Source: 2-02-FULL-48-14 sp041645035 (GTDB taxonomy: Bacteria; Patescibacteriota; Gracilibacteria; UBA1369; 2-02-FULL-48-14). Taken from it: DNA of 52,731 nucleotides. This document shows positions 39,436 to 48,307 of this stretch, piece after piece (the first letter of the stretch is position 1; every line of letters starts with the position of its first letter). Location of the stretch: positions 1-52,731 of the forward strand of contig JBAZQU010000005.1 in the NCBI GenBank assembly GCA_041645035.1, in the 5' to 3' direction. The notes under the pieces are model-generated. The model was not told the DNA's origin. It saw only the letters and a program-made list of their open reading frames with translations, and made no database searches. A program made the position numbers and the translations under genes.

Positions 39436-41856
39436 ATGCAGTCCTATAATGCGCCTGAAGTAGAGAAGAAATGGCAGAAAAAATGGCGAGAAAGTGGCCT
39501 GTACAAGGCCGATTTGGAGAATCCCAAAAAGCCGACATACTACAATTTGACCATGTTCCCTTATCCGAGTGGCGACCGATTGCACATTGGGCACTGGTAT
39601 AATTACGGACCCGTGGACACCTGGGGTCGCTACATGAAAATGAAAGGTTATGAGGTTTTTCAGCCTATGGGTTTTGATTCTTTTGGCCTACCTGCGGAAA
39701 ATTATGCTATTAAGACGGGCGTACATCCTGCCGAAACCACGCGAAAGAATATCGACAAAATGAAAGAACAAATTGCGGCAATTGGAGGAATGTATGACTT
39801 GGACCTCAACATCGAGACCTCTTCGCCCGAATATTACAAGTGGACGCAGTGGGTCTTTTTGCAACTCTATAAAAAGGGTCTGGCGTATCGCAAAGAGGCG
39901 CCTGTGAACTGGTGCCCCGGCTGCATGACCGTGCTGGCGAATGAACAAGTAAATGAAGGAAAGTGCGAGCGCTGTAGATCGCAAGTCGTTCAAAAAAACT
40001 TACGGCAGTGGTTTTTCAAAATCACAGACTATGCGGACAAATTGCTCGACTATGAGGGCCTGAATTGGCCGGAAAAAACTATTTTGATGCAGAAGAATTG
40101 GATTGGACGAAAAGAGGGGATCAACATCAATTATAAAATCAAAGGCAAGGATAAAATATTAACTGTGTTTACAACAAGGCCGGAAACGAATTTTGGGGCC
40201 ACGTTTGTGGTGATCTCGCCCGACCATCCGCTAACTCTGGGAATCACTACGCCTGAACAAAAAATCGCCGTGGAACGGTATTTGGAGGAAGCAAAAAAGA
40301 AATCGGAATTGGACCGTCAAATGGAAGGTCGCCAGAAAACGGGGGTATTCACCGGAAGTTACGCCATCAATGAACTTACGGGTTTTGAAATGCCGGTTTA
40401 TGTGGCTGACTACGTTTTGATGGGATTTGGGACCGGAGTGGTGGTAGGTGTACCCGGGCACGATTTGCGCGACTTTGAATTTGCGGATGCCATGGGAAAT
40501 ATTGAAGTCATTCGTGTGATTAAAGGTCCCAACGGCGAGGTAGATCCTATTAGAACAGTAGATCAAGTACAAGAGGATGAAGGGGAAGTTATCAATTCGG
40601 AAATTTTGAACGGGCTCACGCCGCTCCAAGCAATTCCAAAAATGATGGATTATTTGGAATCCCGTGGAATGGGAACGCGCGTGGTCAATTTTCGCCTCCG
40701 TGACTGGCTGATTTCTCGTCAGCGATATTGGGGTGCGCCTATTCCTATTATCAATTGTGAAAAATGCGGGGAAGTGGCGGTGCCGGAAAGGGATTTGCCG
40801 GTGGTGCATCCGCACGTGGAGGATTATGTACCGAAAGGGACTTCCCCACTGGCGATGGCACCGGATTTTGTAAATGTAAAGTGTCCGCACTGTGGCGGGG
40901 CGGCGAAACGTGAGGTGGACACCATGGATACTTTTGTGTGCAGCAGCTGGTATTTTTTGCGTTACCCGGACGCGAACAATACAAAAGAAGCGTGGGGTAA
41001 AGAGCGAGTAGATAAATGGATGCCGGTGGATATGTATATTGGAGGGCCCGAACATGCGTGCATGCATCTTTTATATGCGCGGTTCATTCATCGCGTGATG
41101 CATGATTTGGGTTATGTGGATGCCAAAGAACCCTTCAAAAGATTGGTGCATCAAGGGATGGTGATGAAAGATGGAGCGAAGATGAGCAAGTCGAAGGGAA
41201 ATGTGGTGAGCCCGGATGAATTTGTTTCAAAATATGGAAGCGACGTGTTCCGCATGTATTTGATGTTTATGGGACCTTTCACGGAGGGCGGGGATTGGAA
41301 CGACCGAGGAATCACGGGCGTGGCGCGTTTTGTGGATCGCTTTTACAGAATGATGCAGCAAGAACAGGAGCAAACTGGGCTTCGCCCAGGAGGCGACGAA
41401 ATGGATGGCATCGTGCATCAAACGGTGGCTCGTGCAAGCGAAGCTATTGTAAATATGACTTTCAACGTAGCGATTGCGGCGCTGATGGAACTTACCAATG
41501 AAGCCTTGCAAAAAGGCTTGAGCAGAGCCCAGAAAGAAATTGTGGCCAAAGTGCTGGCGCCTTTGGCGCCTCATCTCGCGGAAGAAGTGTGGGCGGAAAT
41601 GGGAAACACAAACAGCATTTTTAAGGAAGTTTGGCCGGAAGCGGATCCTAAATTTCTTGTGAAGAATGTGGTGACTTTCGCCATTCAAGTGAATGGAAAA
41701 TTACGCGGAACCGTGGATTTGACACCGGACATTTCGAAAGAGGAAGCGCTCGCTGCCGCTCGCGCCCAAACAAACGTCGCTAAATTTCTCACCGGCGAAA
41801 TTGTGAAGGAAATTTTTGTGCCCGGAAAAATTATCGGATTTGTGGTGAAAGTATGA
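39436..41856 (+). CDS. leuS: Leucyl-tRNA synthetase
   Basis: About 806 residues from ATG 39436 (MQSYNAPEVEKKWQKKW); a TTG 21 bp earlier is in frame but less likely. Class I aminoacyl-tRNA synthetase charging tRNA-Leu. The HIGH motif is in FPYPSGDRLHIGHWYNY. A zinc finger lies in the catalytic domain (CPGCMTVLANEQVNEGKCERC), and the CP1 editing domain carries FTTRPETNFGATFVV and GTGVVVGVPGHDLRDFEFA. A second Cys-rich zinc insertion follows (CEKC..CPHC), then KMSKS in AKMSKSKGNVVSPDEF and the C-terminal domain ending PGKIIGFVVKV. Flanked on both sides by related structured elements. Confidence 0.97.
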   Translation: MQSYNAPEVEKKWQKKWRESGLYKADLENPKKPTYYNLTMFPYPSGDRLHIGHWYNYGPVDTWGRYMKMKGYEVFQPMGFDSFGLPAENYAIKTGVHPAETTRKNIDKMKEQIAAIGGMYDLDLNIETSSPEYYKWTQWVFLQLYKKGLAYRKEAPVNWCPGCMTVLANEQVNEGKCERCRSQVVQKNLRQWFFKITDYADKLLDYEGLNWPEKTILMQKNWIGRKEGININYKIKGKDKILTVFTTRPETNFGATFVVISPDHPLTLGITTPEQKIAVERYLEEAKKKSELDRQMEGRQKTGVFTGSYAINELTGFEMPVYVADYVLMGFGTGVVVGVPGHDLRDFEFADAMGNIEVIRVIKGPNGEVDPIRTVDQVQEDEGEVINSEILNGLTPLQAIPKMMDYLESRGMGTRVVNFRLRDWLISRQRYWGAPIPIINCEKCGEVAVPERDLPVVHPHVEDYVPKGTSPLAMAPDFVNVKCPHCGGAAKREVDTMDTFVCSSWYFLRYPDANNTKEAWGKERVDKWMPVDMYIGGPEHACMHLLYARFIHRVMHDLGYVDAKEPFKRLVHQGMVMKDGAKMSKSKGNVVSPDEFVSKYGSDVFRMYLMFMGPFTEGGDWNDRGITGVARFVDRFYRMMQQEQEQTGLRPGGDEMDGIVHQTVARASEAIVNMTFNVAIAALMELTNEALQKGLSRAQKEIVAKVLAPLAPHLAEEVWAEMGNTNSIFKEVWPEADPKFLVKNVVTFAIQVNGKLRGTVDLTPDISKEEALAAARAQTNVAKFLTGEIVKEIFVPGKIIGFVVKV

Positions 41857-41874
41857 CTGAACCCTCTTTCCCTT

Positions 41875-41984
41875 TGAATTCTCCTTCTGGCTGTTTTAGC
41901 ACAGGAGCGCTTCGAAAAAGATCATGATCTTTTCCTTCGCTTCCTTTAGGTTTATGTGCTCTCATCAGCCAGAAGGAGAATTCA
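41875..41984 (+). repeat. Structured nested-stem element, copy downstream of leuS
   Basis: The 19-bp perfect outer stem TGAATTCTCCTTCTGGCTG (41875-41893) pairs with 41966-41984. The inner part shares AGCACAGGAGCGCTTCGA, AAAGATCATGATCTTT, CGCTTCCTTTAG and GTGCT with the copy at 39246-39348. Located 18 bp after the leuS stop. The rest of 41857-42044 shows nothing else. Confidence 0.7.
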
Positions 41985-42044
41985 GCAAAGAGAGTTCAGA
42001 CGCCATCAAGCTTAGCTTTTGAGGGAAGGTGAAGTGCATAAAGG

Positions 42045-42530
42045 CTACAGATCCTCTACTTCCGGATACCCGCCATACACATTGATGCTGATGGTTTCGC
42101 TGTGCGCGGCGCTGCTATCTTCCACGCTGAAAGTGAATTCCGTGATTCCGCTGTCTTCACTTTCAATATAAATTTCGCCGTACGGAGGAACGTAATAAAT
42201 TGTTTGCGCGTCGCTGATGGTGAATTCATCAGCCAGTTCCACTTCCTCCAAAGTAGAAGTAAGGGTGGCTCCATGGGCTTCCAAAATCATTCTGTTCGTG
42301 TCGACGGTGAGCACATAATATTCGGTGGGCTCGCTGTCTTCCACCAGATAGTTGTTCAGCGAATAACTGCGCGCTTGTTCGATGATATGCACAATTTTTT
42401 GAACTTGATCGTCGAAGCGGGCGTTTAAAGCGCCTCGTCCAAAATTCAACGCAATGGCAATGCTCAAAACCGCGATGATGGTGATCGCGATGAGAAGTTC
42501 GATCATGGTGAAGGCCGGCGTGCTTTTCAT
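42045..42530 (-). CDS. Type II/IV minor pseudopilin (GspH/FimT-like)
   Basis: 161 residues. Prepilin-type N terminus MKSTPAFTMIELLIAITIIAVLSIAIALNFG with a short basic leader, cleavage after Ala6, Glu at mature position 5 and a hydrophobic helix. The globular part is beta-rich (YYVLTVDTNRMILEA, TIYYVPPYGEIYIES), consistent with a minor pilin of a type IV pilus or competence pseudopilus. It is divergent from two other pilin genes. Confidence 0.85.
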   Translation of the reverse strand: MKSTPAFTMIELLIAITIIAVLSIAIALNFGRGALNARFDDQVQKIVHIIEQARSYSLNNYLVEDSEPTEYYVLTVDTNRMILEAHGATLTSTLEEVELADEFTISDAQTIYYVPPYGEIYIESEDSGITEFTFSVEDSSAAHSETISINVYGGYPEVEDL

Positions 42531-42611
42531 GCGTCCACTTTAGCATATTGTTGTGACCTGCGGCCACGTTATTGCCTAGCCTTCGCTTCGCTTCGGCTTT
42601 ATGATACGGTC

Positions 42612-43238
42612 ATGCGCCACGCCAAACCCGCCGAATCTCTTATTGAAACAATGGTCGCCATCACGGTGATTGTTTTGGCCACCACCGCGGCGCTTTCGGT
42701 TTTACGCACTTCGCAAGCGGGCAACGAGGTGATTGGAAAAAAAGTGATTGCCATTAATCTTGCCGAAGAGGGGCTGGAGGCACTCCGCAATTTGCGTGAC
42801 ACCAACTATTTGCTTTTTGCGAGTGACCCCGACGAATGCTGGAATAAATTGGAAGTCACGGATGTGGCAGATTGTCCAACCGCAATGGAAATTACGGATG
42901 GCGAAGCTTATTATTTGACTCGTGATTTTGACAGTGACCCGGTGTTTAAGTGGCATCTCACCGAACTCACCGATGCCGGCACTCAGGGCTATTTGGATCT
43001 TTATTCGATCGACTTGAACGGGGACGGCAACGGGGAGGCGAACATGTATGCCCAAAGTCACATCACCACGGTTCCGGATATGTCTGCACCGGTGGAAAAT
43101 CGCGAAATGTTTCAGCGCATCATCGGCATTGACTACCCCGCGCCCGACTATTATGACGCCACCGCAACTATTTACTGGTACGACCACGGAGTCCGGCAAA
43201 CGCTTTCCTTAACCCGCAGCATCGCTCATGTTTATTAA
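42612..43238 (+). CDS. Minor pilin, PilV-like
   Basis: 208 residues. Prepilin-like N terminus RHAKPAESLIETMVAITVIVLATTAALSVLRTSQAG with Glu-5-like spacing (ESLIE), then NLAEEGLEALRNLRDTNYL, a pattern typical of PilV/PilI-type minor pilins. The globular domain contains an acidic DLNGDGNGEANM loop that may bind calcium. The end overlaps the start of the next pilin gene by 11 bp, indicating a shared operon. Confidence 0.82.
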   Translation: MRHAKPAESLIETMVAITVIVLATTAALSVLRTSQAGNEVIGKKVIAINLAEEGLEALRNLRDTNYLLFASDPDECWNKLEVTDVADCPTAMEITDGEAYYLTRDFDSDPVFKWHLTELTDAGTQGYLDLYSIDLNGDGNGEANMYAQSHITTVPDMSAPVENREMFQRIIGIDYPAPDYYDATATIYWYDHGVRQTLSLTRSIAHVY

Positions 43239-44286
43239 ACGTCGCGCCTACACTCTGGTGGAATTGATTATAACGCTCACTATTTTCGCGATTGTGGCTG
43301 TGCTTTGCGTGAGCGCTTTGGTGACCAGCATGGCTTCGGCAAAACGCATTCAGGCACAGGTTTTTTTGTATTCGGAGGCGCAGTCGCTCATGGACCAACT
43401 GGCGCGCAAAGTGGAACGGAGCGCGGTGGACTACGAGGCTTATTATCTTCGCTATGGTTATCACAGCCCGGAAACCGGTTGGGAGACTCTTCTTTATGGG
43501 TATTACGGACAATCTTTTTACCACCCGGGAGACGATGGATGGTACCCCGGACCTTATGGGACCAATGTAGGCAATCTTTATGGAGTGGAGTGTGCTGACT
43601 TGATCAGCATCCATCCCGATGACTGCCCCACCGAAACCCCAAACAGTAATAACTCAGACAGCAATACTTTTGCCCACCCTTTCACCGAGATCTACGATTT
43701 TTCCGCCTATCCGTATGACGACCCCACCTATATGAACGCTTTCTGTGAATCGGATGACGGGAGCACCGACTGTGAGGATTGGTCCGAGACCGTGATGAAC
43801 GAATTGATTTTGATCAACGGCGCGGGTGATGAACGTACTATTTTTGTGCAAGAGCCCAACTCCACCAGCGGTGAATATGCCGTTTCCATGATGAGAATGA
43901 CCGGAACCGACACCGACTCCGACGGCCTGGTGGATACGTGGATATGTGACACCGATTTCAACTGTACCGACACCAACGGCGATGGCGATCCCATTCCGAA
44001 TGCTACGGATCTCAGCAACTCCGACGACCCTTCCGATATTGATTTTATGCCCATTGTCCCCAGCGCACTGAGCATAGAAAGATTCACCATTTACATCGCT
44101 CCCTTCGAAGACCCTTACCGCGCCATTGCCGAAGAAGACGTGCAAATTCAACCCCAAGTCACCATCGTATTCACCGCCACTCTAAGCGACCGCTTCAGCA
44201 ATTTCCTCCTGGGCGACGTCCCCACCGTCACGGTTCAACGTACCGTCTCCACCGGGGTTTATTCGGAAATTACGTCGTATGAGTAG
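43228..44286 (+). CDS. Minor pilin, PilW-like, with Ca2+-binding-type Asp loops
   Basis: 352 residues. Leader MFIKRRA, then YTLVELIITLTIFAIVAVLCVSALV, a type IV prepilin signature. A long extracellular domain follows with Tyr/Gly-rich and Asp-rich segments (TDTDSDGLVDTWICDTD, DTNGDGDPIPNATD) like thrombospondin type-3 calcium loops. The order and overlap with the PilV-like gene suggest they assemble together at a pilus tip. Its stop overlaps the convergent AbiEii-like gene by 17 bp. Confidence 0.8.
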   Translation: MFIKRRAYTLVELIITLTIFAIVAVLCVSALVTSMASAKRIQAQVFLYSEAQSLMDQLARKVERSAVDYEAYYLRYGYHSPETGWETLLYGYYGQSFYHPGDDGWYPGPYGTNVGNLYGVECADLISIHPDDCPTETPNSNNSDSNTFAHPFTEIYDFSAYPYDDPTYMNAFCESDDGSTDCEDWSETVMNELILINGAGDERTIFVQEPNSTSGEYAVSMMRMTGTDTDSDGLVDTWICDTDFNCTDTNGDGDPIPNATDLSNSDDPSDIDFMPIVPSALSIERFTIYIAPFEDPYRAIAEEDVQIQPQVTIVFTATLSDRFSNFLLGDVPTVTVQRTVSTGVYSEITSYE

Positions 44287-45124
44287 GCCGGATGGCAGTA
44301 TATCGCACGGCAGCCTGCCGGAAAGCAGCGTGGTAATCTTTAAGTACTACTTCTTCCGACGGATCTTCCAGAAAACGGCTCATGTCTTTCATAATTTCTT
44401 CGACTTTCGCATTTTCAACCCTTTTTGTGAGTGCCTGCAGGACATCTTTGTCGTCTTTAAAATACACCTCCTTCTTGGCTTGTTTGAATGCCCTGTTCAA
44501 ATAAGCAAGATTCATTTTCTGGTTGCGATTTAAATACCAGAGAAGATCGTAGAAATCTCTGCCTTTTGTGTATTCACGGTTCAAAACCGCACAGATTTTT
44601 CCGGCAAACAGCGTATCGTCTGTATGTTTAAGGATTGGGAACATCTCGTTGAATTTTGTAACAAAAAAACTTTCCATTTCATCGGAGCCGATGGGCACAG
44701 GATTGGTGTCAATTTCCAATTTGACGTGAATTTTTTGGCTTTTGAGAGGACTCAGACCAAATGTATGGAGTACCTTGCTAATGCGAATAAAAGATTTTTG
44801 CACAACTTTATCTTCGCTTACATGAACATCAACATCAAAATCTGTATTTTTCAAACATGAAATAATGATTTCATTCAGCTCACTAAAAGAATATTTTTGA
44901 ATTTTTTTATCCATAGCAAAGTCGAGGTCTTCCGAATACCTTTTAAGGTCGTGGCAAATCCGCAGACATGTGCCGCCCATGAAACATAGGCCGTTACCGT
45001 ATCTTGACTGATAGATTGCTTTTAAAATAAGGATCTGAAGGTATTCTCTAATAAGATTTAGAATACCATGATCGGTGACTGCCTTTTTTTTTGCTTCTTT
45101 AATAAGTCTGGTGAGATTTTGCAT
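44270..45124 (-). CDS. AbiEii/AbiGii-family nucleotidyltransferase toxin
   Basis: 284 residues. The nucleotidyltransferase motif is FMGGTCLRICHDLKRYSEDLDFAM: GG(T)xL followed by SxDLDF, which supplies metal-binding Asp residues. KFNEMFPILKHTDDTLFAGKICAVLNREYTKGRDFYDLLWYL matches the rest of the DUF1814/AbiEii domain. AbiEii-type toxins transfer nucleotides to tRNA or other acceptors and can cause abortive phage infection. The start overlaps the end of the upstream antitoxin-like gene by 26 bp. Confidence 0.88.
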   Translation of the reverse strand: MQNLTRLIKEAKKKAVTDHGILNLIREYLQILILKAIYQSRYGNGLCFMGGTCLRICHDLKRYSEDLDFAMDKKIQKYSFSELNEIIISCLKNTDFDVDVHVSEDKVVQKSFIRISKVLHTFGLSPLKSQKIHVKLEIDTNPVPIGSDEMESFFVTKFNEMFPILKHTDDTLFAGKICAVLNREYTKGRDFYDLLWYLNRNQKMNLAYLNRAFKQAKKEVYFKDDKDVLQALTKRVENAKVEEIMKDMSRFLEDPSEEVVLKDYHAAFRQAAVRYTAIRPTHTT

Positions 45125-45707
45125 AAGAATAAAAACTATGAAGTAAAAGGGTCAATTTGGAAGATTTAAAGAATTTTGCGTGAGAAAAGACCTTCTTAAA
45201 ATTTATTTTCGTCACGCCTGCTTCAATACGGGAGTGTTCCCAGAAACCATCGTCCGGCTCCAGTTCTGAGCTATGGAGATAAAAGTAGTCCACCAGGGCC
45301 TTTTCTTTTTCTGCCATCAGTGTTTCGGTATCAAAACCAAAAAACGCTTCTTTTTTGATAGTTTGATAGGTAAAGATTCCCATTGGACTTACGAAACGTC
45401 TCGTCGATTTTGGAGTTACAAGCGTATATTCAAAAACCGCCTCAGGAATAATGCCATAAAAATTCAATGCGTATTCCAGGCTGAAATAGCAGGGAGAGTA
45501 CAAATTTCGAGCGATCTCAACTGTGGAGGGCCTTACACCCGTAAACATATAAAGGCCTCGTTTCAGTGACACCAGGTCGCCGGATTTTTTCCATTGATGC
45601 ATCTGAAGATTCAAAAGACCGGGATTTTCGTCAAAGCATAAAATACGCGCTTCCGCCGTTGAGAATACCTCCTTCTGCATTTTTCTCCGGAATTCTTTTA
45701 GTTTCAT
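45099..45707 (-). CDS. AbiEi-like antitoxin / transcriptional regulator
   Basis: 202 residues. The N terminus contains a winged-helix-like segment (EVFSTAEARILCFDENPGLLNLQMHQWKKSGDLVSLKRGLYMF), the AbiEi antitoxin layout. The AbiEi_1-like core follows: IARNLYSPCYFSLEYALNFYGIIPEAVFEYTLVTPKSTRRFVSPMGIFTYQ. Type IV antitoxins of this kind repress their own operon. A promoter and AT-rich near-palindrome lie directly upstream. Confidence 0.85.
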   Translation of the reverse strand: MKLKEFRRKMQKEVFSTAEARILCFDENPGLLNLQMHQWKKSGDLVSLKRGLYMFTGVRPSTVEIARNLYSPCYFSLEYALNFYGIIPEAVFEYTLVTPKSTRRFVSPMGIFTYQTIKKEAFFGFDTETLMAEKEKALVDYFYLHSSELEPDDGFWEHSRIEAGVTKINFKKVFSHAKFFKSSKLTLLLHSFYSYAKSHQTY

Positions 45708-45736
45708 TAAATTATAAATTTATATAATCTACTGAA

Positions 45737-45765
45737 ATAGTACATTAGCTCAATGAAAAAGTCAA
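45737..45765 (-). promoter_or_regulatory. Promoter of the AbiE-type operon
   Basis: On the minus strand TTGACT (45760-45765) and TACTAT (45737-45742) are separated by 17 bp. Between it and the start codon lies an AT-rich near-palindrome (about 45713-45730, ATTATAAATTTATATAAT), a plausible AbiEi operator. Confidence 0.55.
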
Positions 45766-45785
45766 ATTCCGGGTTTAGAGCCTAC

Positions 45786-47066
45786 TTATCGAAAATTATA
45801 CCAGTCCACTTTTCGAGTGGCATACATAGTCACCGTGAGAGCCACAAACAGAAGTAAACTTCCGATGAGCAGTGCATAATCGCTCAGCTGCAGAATGATG
45901 TACAAAACTAAATATAAAGCGGCCATGAAGCTACTTATAAACAGGGCCAGTTTCTTGCTGCCGAGTATGCTTCTTGAGTAGGAACCGATCACTCCGACTA
46001 TTGAGATAGCTGCTAACAAATAAGCCCATGCGAATCCAATGTGCTCGGACAGGGAAAGGAGGAGCAGGTAGAAAATAATAAGCGCAAAACCAACCAGTAA
46101 ATACTGAACCGGATGCAGTTTTTGCTTGTTCATAATCTCTACAAAAAAGAAGACAAAAAAAGTGAGGAAAACAAAGAGCATCATGTATTTCACCGCTCGA
46201 GTCGTCATGTGGTAAGCGTCCGCAGGAATAAAGAAATCAACGCCTGCTTCGGACTCGCTGATGGAAAATTCATCTCCCAGCCAGGCCTGTGGATAGTTGC
46301 GGTTTAAGTAAAAGATATTCCAAGTCGCCGTAAACCCGCTGTTCAAAATTTCATGGCTCTCGGGCAAGAAAACTCCGTTGAAGCTGGGGGCGGTCCAGTT
46401 TGAAGTCAAATTCACGGTTGTAGTCTCCCCGACCGGAGTAAAATAGAGCTCATTACTTCCCTTAAAGGACAGATCTATTTTAAAGTTCAATGCCGAATTG
46501 GCACTACTTAAGCCGCTGATTTTTTGCGTCATAGCGTTGCCGAATCCTTCAGTTGTTTGTTGGGTAAGTACACTCGTAGTTCCACCCCAGTCCAATTGAA
46601 TTTCTTTTTCCAGGCCTTTCAAGTCGCTCAGTCCCACTGCCAAATAAGCCTCATCCCAATGCACGGCCCCTTTTTCAATATTTAGGTTTCCGAAATCCGG
46701 TTTAAGAAAATTTCCCGTTAAACTCAGTTCGCTGTCGTAAACGGAAATATCATAAATTCCACGCGCCCTCATCTCCGTTTCCACGTTTCCATCGATGCTC
46801 AGCTTTTCGGGCAGGAAATACGCATAGGCAAGATTCTCCCCATCTACATACGGAACCACCAACATGGGCCCGCTGACGGTTTGCGATCCACCCCATTTTT
46901 CCGCCACTTCCACCATTGCATCCTCTCTCGTACTCTCCCTTCCCGCGATCAAATCCTGAATAAACATACTTGGAATCGCCGACACCAAAATCAGAATGGC
47001 CGTAAAGAAGAGCTTGGGGAAGAGAGAGGGCTTATTATCGTCCGATGGATTTGTTTGGGTGTTCAT
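45786..47066 (-). CDS. creD: CreD-family inner membrane protein
   Basis: 426 residues. One N-terminal TM (LFFTAILILVSAIPSMFIQDLI) is followed by REDAMVEVAEKWGGSQTVSGPMLVVPY, a clear CreD motif. A large extracytoplasmic beta domain (about 60-270) and five or six C-terminal TMs follow (MMLFVFLTFFVFFFVEI, YLLVGFALIIFYLLLLSLSEHIGFAWAYLLAAISIVGVIGSY). CreD affects envelope integrity and colicin/beta-lactam tolerance in enterobacteria. No creBC genes are nearby. It is followed by a small membrane protein gene further upstream on the same strand. Confidence 0.9.
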   Translation of the reverse strand: MNTQTNPSDDNKPSLFPKLFFTAILILVSAIPSMFIQDLIAGRESTREDAMVEVAEKWGGSQTVSGPMLVVPYVDGENLAYAYFLPEKLSIDGNVETEMRARGIYDISVYDSELSLTGNFLKPDFGNLNIEKGAVHWDEAYLAVGLSDLKGLEKEIQLDWGGTTSVLTQQTTEGFGNAMTQKISGLSSANSALNFKIDLSFKGSNELYFTPVGETTTVNLTSNWTAPSFNGVFLPESHEILNSGFTATWNIFYLNRNYPQAWLGDEFSISESEAGVDFFIPADAYHMTTRAVKYMMLFVFLTFFVFFFVEIMNKQKLHPVQYLLVGFALIIFYLLLLSLSEHIGFAWAYLLAAISIVGVIGSYSRSILGSKKLALFISSFMAALYLVLYIILQLSDYALLIGSLLLFVALTVTMYATRKVDWYNFR

Positions 47067-47100
47067 AAGGTTGGGTTAGACGGTTAGAATTAGTGAGCTA

Positions 47101-47451
47101 TCATTTCCATTTTCTTACAAATCCGAGATAAATGCTAGAAATCAAATAAAAGAGACTCATTGCGCCAATAGCAAACATCGCCCATCCAAGGTTAGGTTCG
47201 TCCAGCCCTATCAGGCTTAAGGTCGCGAGTATGCCGGCCAGTCCGGCTAAGAGACTGACGACCACGAACACCCACCTGGCCCATTGTTTTTCTTGGTAAA
47301 GAAAATAGGAAAAAACCAGCAAGATGATGAGTCTCGTAAGATGCTGTCCAACCTTTACCAATCCAAATTCCAAATTAAAAGCCACGATTGCAGCGACCGA
47401 TATTAATATTGCGATGGAAATGATTATCAGTAGGTCGAGTTTTTTGGTCAT
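47101..47451 (-). CDS. Small four-TM membrane protein
   Basis: 116 residues with four hydrophobic segments (LLIIISIAILISVAAIVAF, RLIILLVFSYFLYQ, WVFVVVSLLAGLAGILATL, WAMFAIGAMSLFYLISSIYLG). No recognisable motif. It is 34 bp upstream of creD on the same strand and may be cotranscribed. Confidence 0.65.
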   Translation of the reverse strand: MTKKLDLLIIISIAILISVAAIVAFNLEFGLVKVGQHLTRLIILLVFSYFLYQEKQWARWVFVVVSLLAGLAGILATLSLIGLDEPNLGWAMFAIGAMSLFYLISSIYLGFVRKWK

Positions 47452-47466
47452 GGTCTTCAGGATAGA

Positions 47467-47814
47467 TTAGTCAAGGATGGAAACGGAAGCTGTTTTACAA
47501 GAACATTGAATTTGAACGCCAAAACTTGATGCAACTAAGATTTTAAGATAACCGTCATCTTCCTGTCTAAAAGTAATTTTTGAAATTACATTTTGGTGAT
47601 TGAAGCCGTCAATCGATAGTCTCTTTATAGACTTACATTTAAATAAAATCTGACAATTTTTTTCAGCATATTGAATTGCGTCAACAGTAAAACTTAAACT
47701 CGTTTCCGCTCTATCCAGATGAATCTCAGAAATTTCATCATCGCCGAATTCCGGCCAGAATCCGAACCGTTCTACTATAGCTGGAGCATTATTAATCTCA
47801 ATGGGGGTATTCAT
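47467..47814 (-). CDS. Imm50-like immunity protein
   Basis: 115 residues. The N-terminal block IVERFGFWPEFGDDEISEIHLDRAETSLSFTVDA resembles the Imm50 family of polymorphic-toxin immunity proteins (conserved WP-x-F-x-D-x-E). The rest is a small beta-rich fold ending CSCKTASVSILD. It directly follows an orphan toxin tail in the Rhs array, which supports an immunity role. Confidence 0.65.
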   Translation of the reverse strand: MNTPIEINNAPAIVERFGFWPEFGDDEISEIHLDRAETSLSFTVDAIQYAEKNCQILFKCKSIKRLSIDGFNHQNVISKITFRQEDDGYLKILVASSFGVQIQCSCKTASVSILD

Positions 47815-47823
47815 AAGATATGT

Positions 47824-47958
47824 TTAATATTCTAAAGGAGGATGATCTGTAGATCTTTCAGAAGAACCTGTGTCTGGATTCTTCGTCCAATCATGATAAT
47901 GCTCATCAGGAATATCAGGATTTCCGTGATTGGTAAACTTGATTTCGTATGTTACGGG
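47824..47958 (-). pseudogene. Orphan toxin C-terminal fragment
   Basis: An open frame without a start codon reads PVTYEIKFTNHGNPDIPDEHYHDWTKNPD and ends ..DHPPLEY stop, cut off upstream by a stop. His/Asp/Trp-rich short tails of this kind are typical C termini of polymorphic nuclease toxins. It is the displaced remnant of an older tip, left next to its presumed Imm50 partner. Confidence 0.5.
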
Positions 47959-47990
47959 TTATTTGTCAAAGGATGAGATACCCCTGCCAA

Positions 47991-48287
47991 CTATCTAAAA
48001 GCTGCCTCTCTCAAAAAGAGTTCATTCTCATGGAGACTACTTCTTGGATAATTAGGATCTTTTGAGTAAAGTTCCTTCGCTAAATTTTCAATACCATAGT
48101 AGTCGCTTAAGAACGAAAAACCTTCTTCAGTAAGATCTGCTTCGTGGCTCTCAACTTCATAAATAAAGTTAAATAAAATATCCTTATCTAAAAAATCTTC
48201 CACATAAAATTTCTTAGCTTCACCGTAAGCCCTTTGACCCAAGATTTTATCTTCGTATTTTATGCGAATCTCTTTAGGACGTGTCAT
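47991..48287 (-). CDS. Putative immunity-like protein, single repeated-domain form
   Basis: 98 residues. The segment YEDKILGQRAYGEAKKFYVEDFLDKDILFNFIYEVESHEADLTEEGFSFLSDYYGIENLAKEL lines up with two segments of the neighbouring 236-residue protein (shared L-T-x-(E/D)-G-(F/L)-x-F-(I/L)-x-(D/E)-x-Y). It is therefore a one-domain paralogue. Small, acidic and soluble, in a toxin array, which suggests immunity, but I know no named family. Confidence 0.6.
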   Translation of the reverse strand: MTRPKEIRIKYEDKILGQRAYGEAKKFYVEDFLDKDILFNFIYEVESHEADLTEEGFSFLSDYYGIENLAKELYSKDPNYPRSSLHENELFLREAAFR

Positions 48288-48307
48288 AAATTATAAGGAC
48301 ATGTGAC

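Noticed and set aside
40231..41067. 278-residue minus-strand open frame inside leuS
   Set aside because: Shadow of leuS; its basic, His-rich translation mirrors leuS codon usage.
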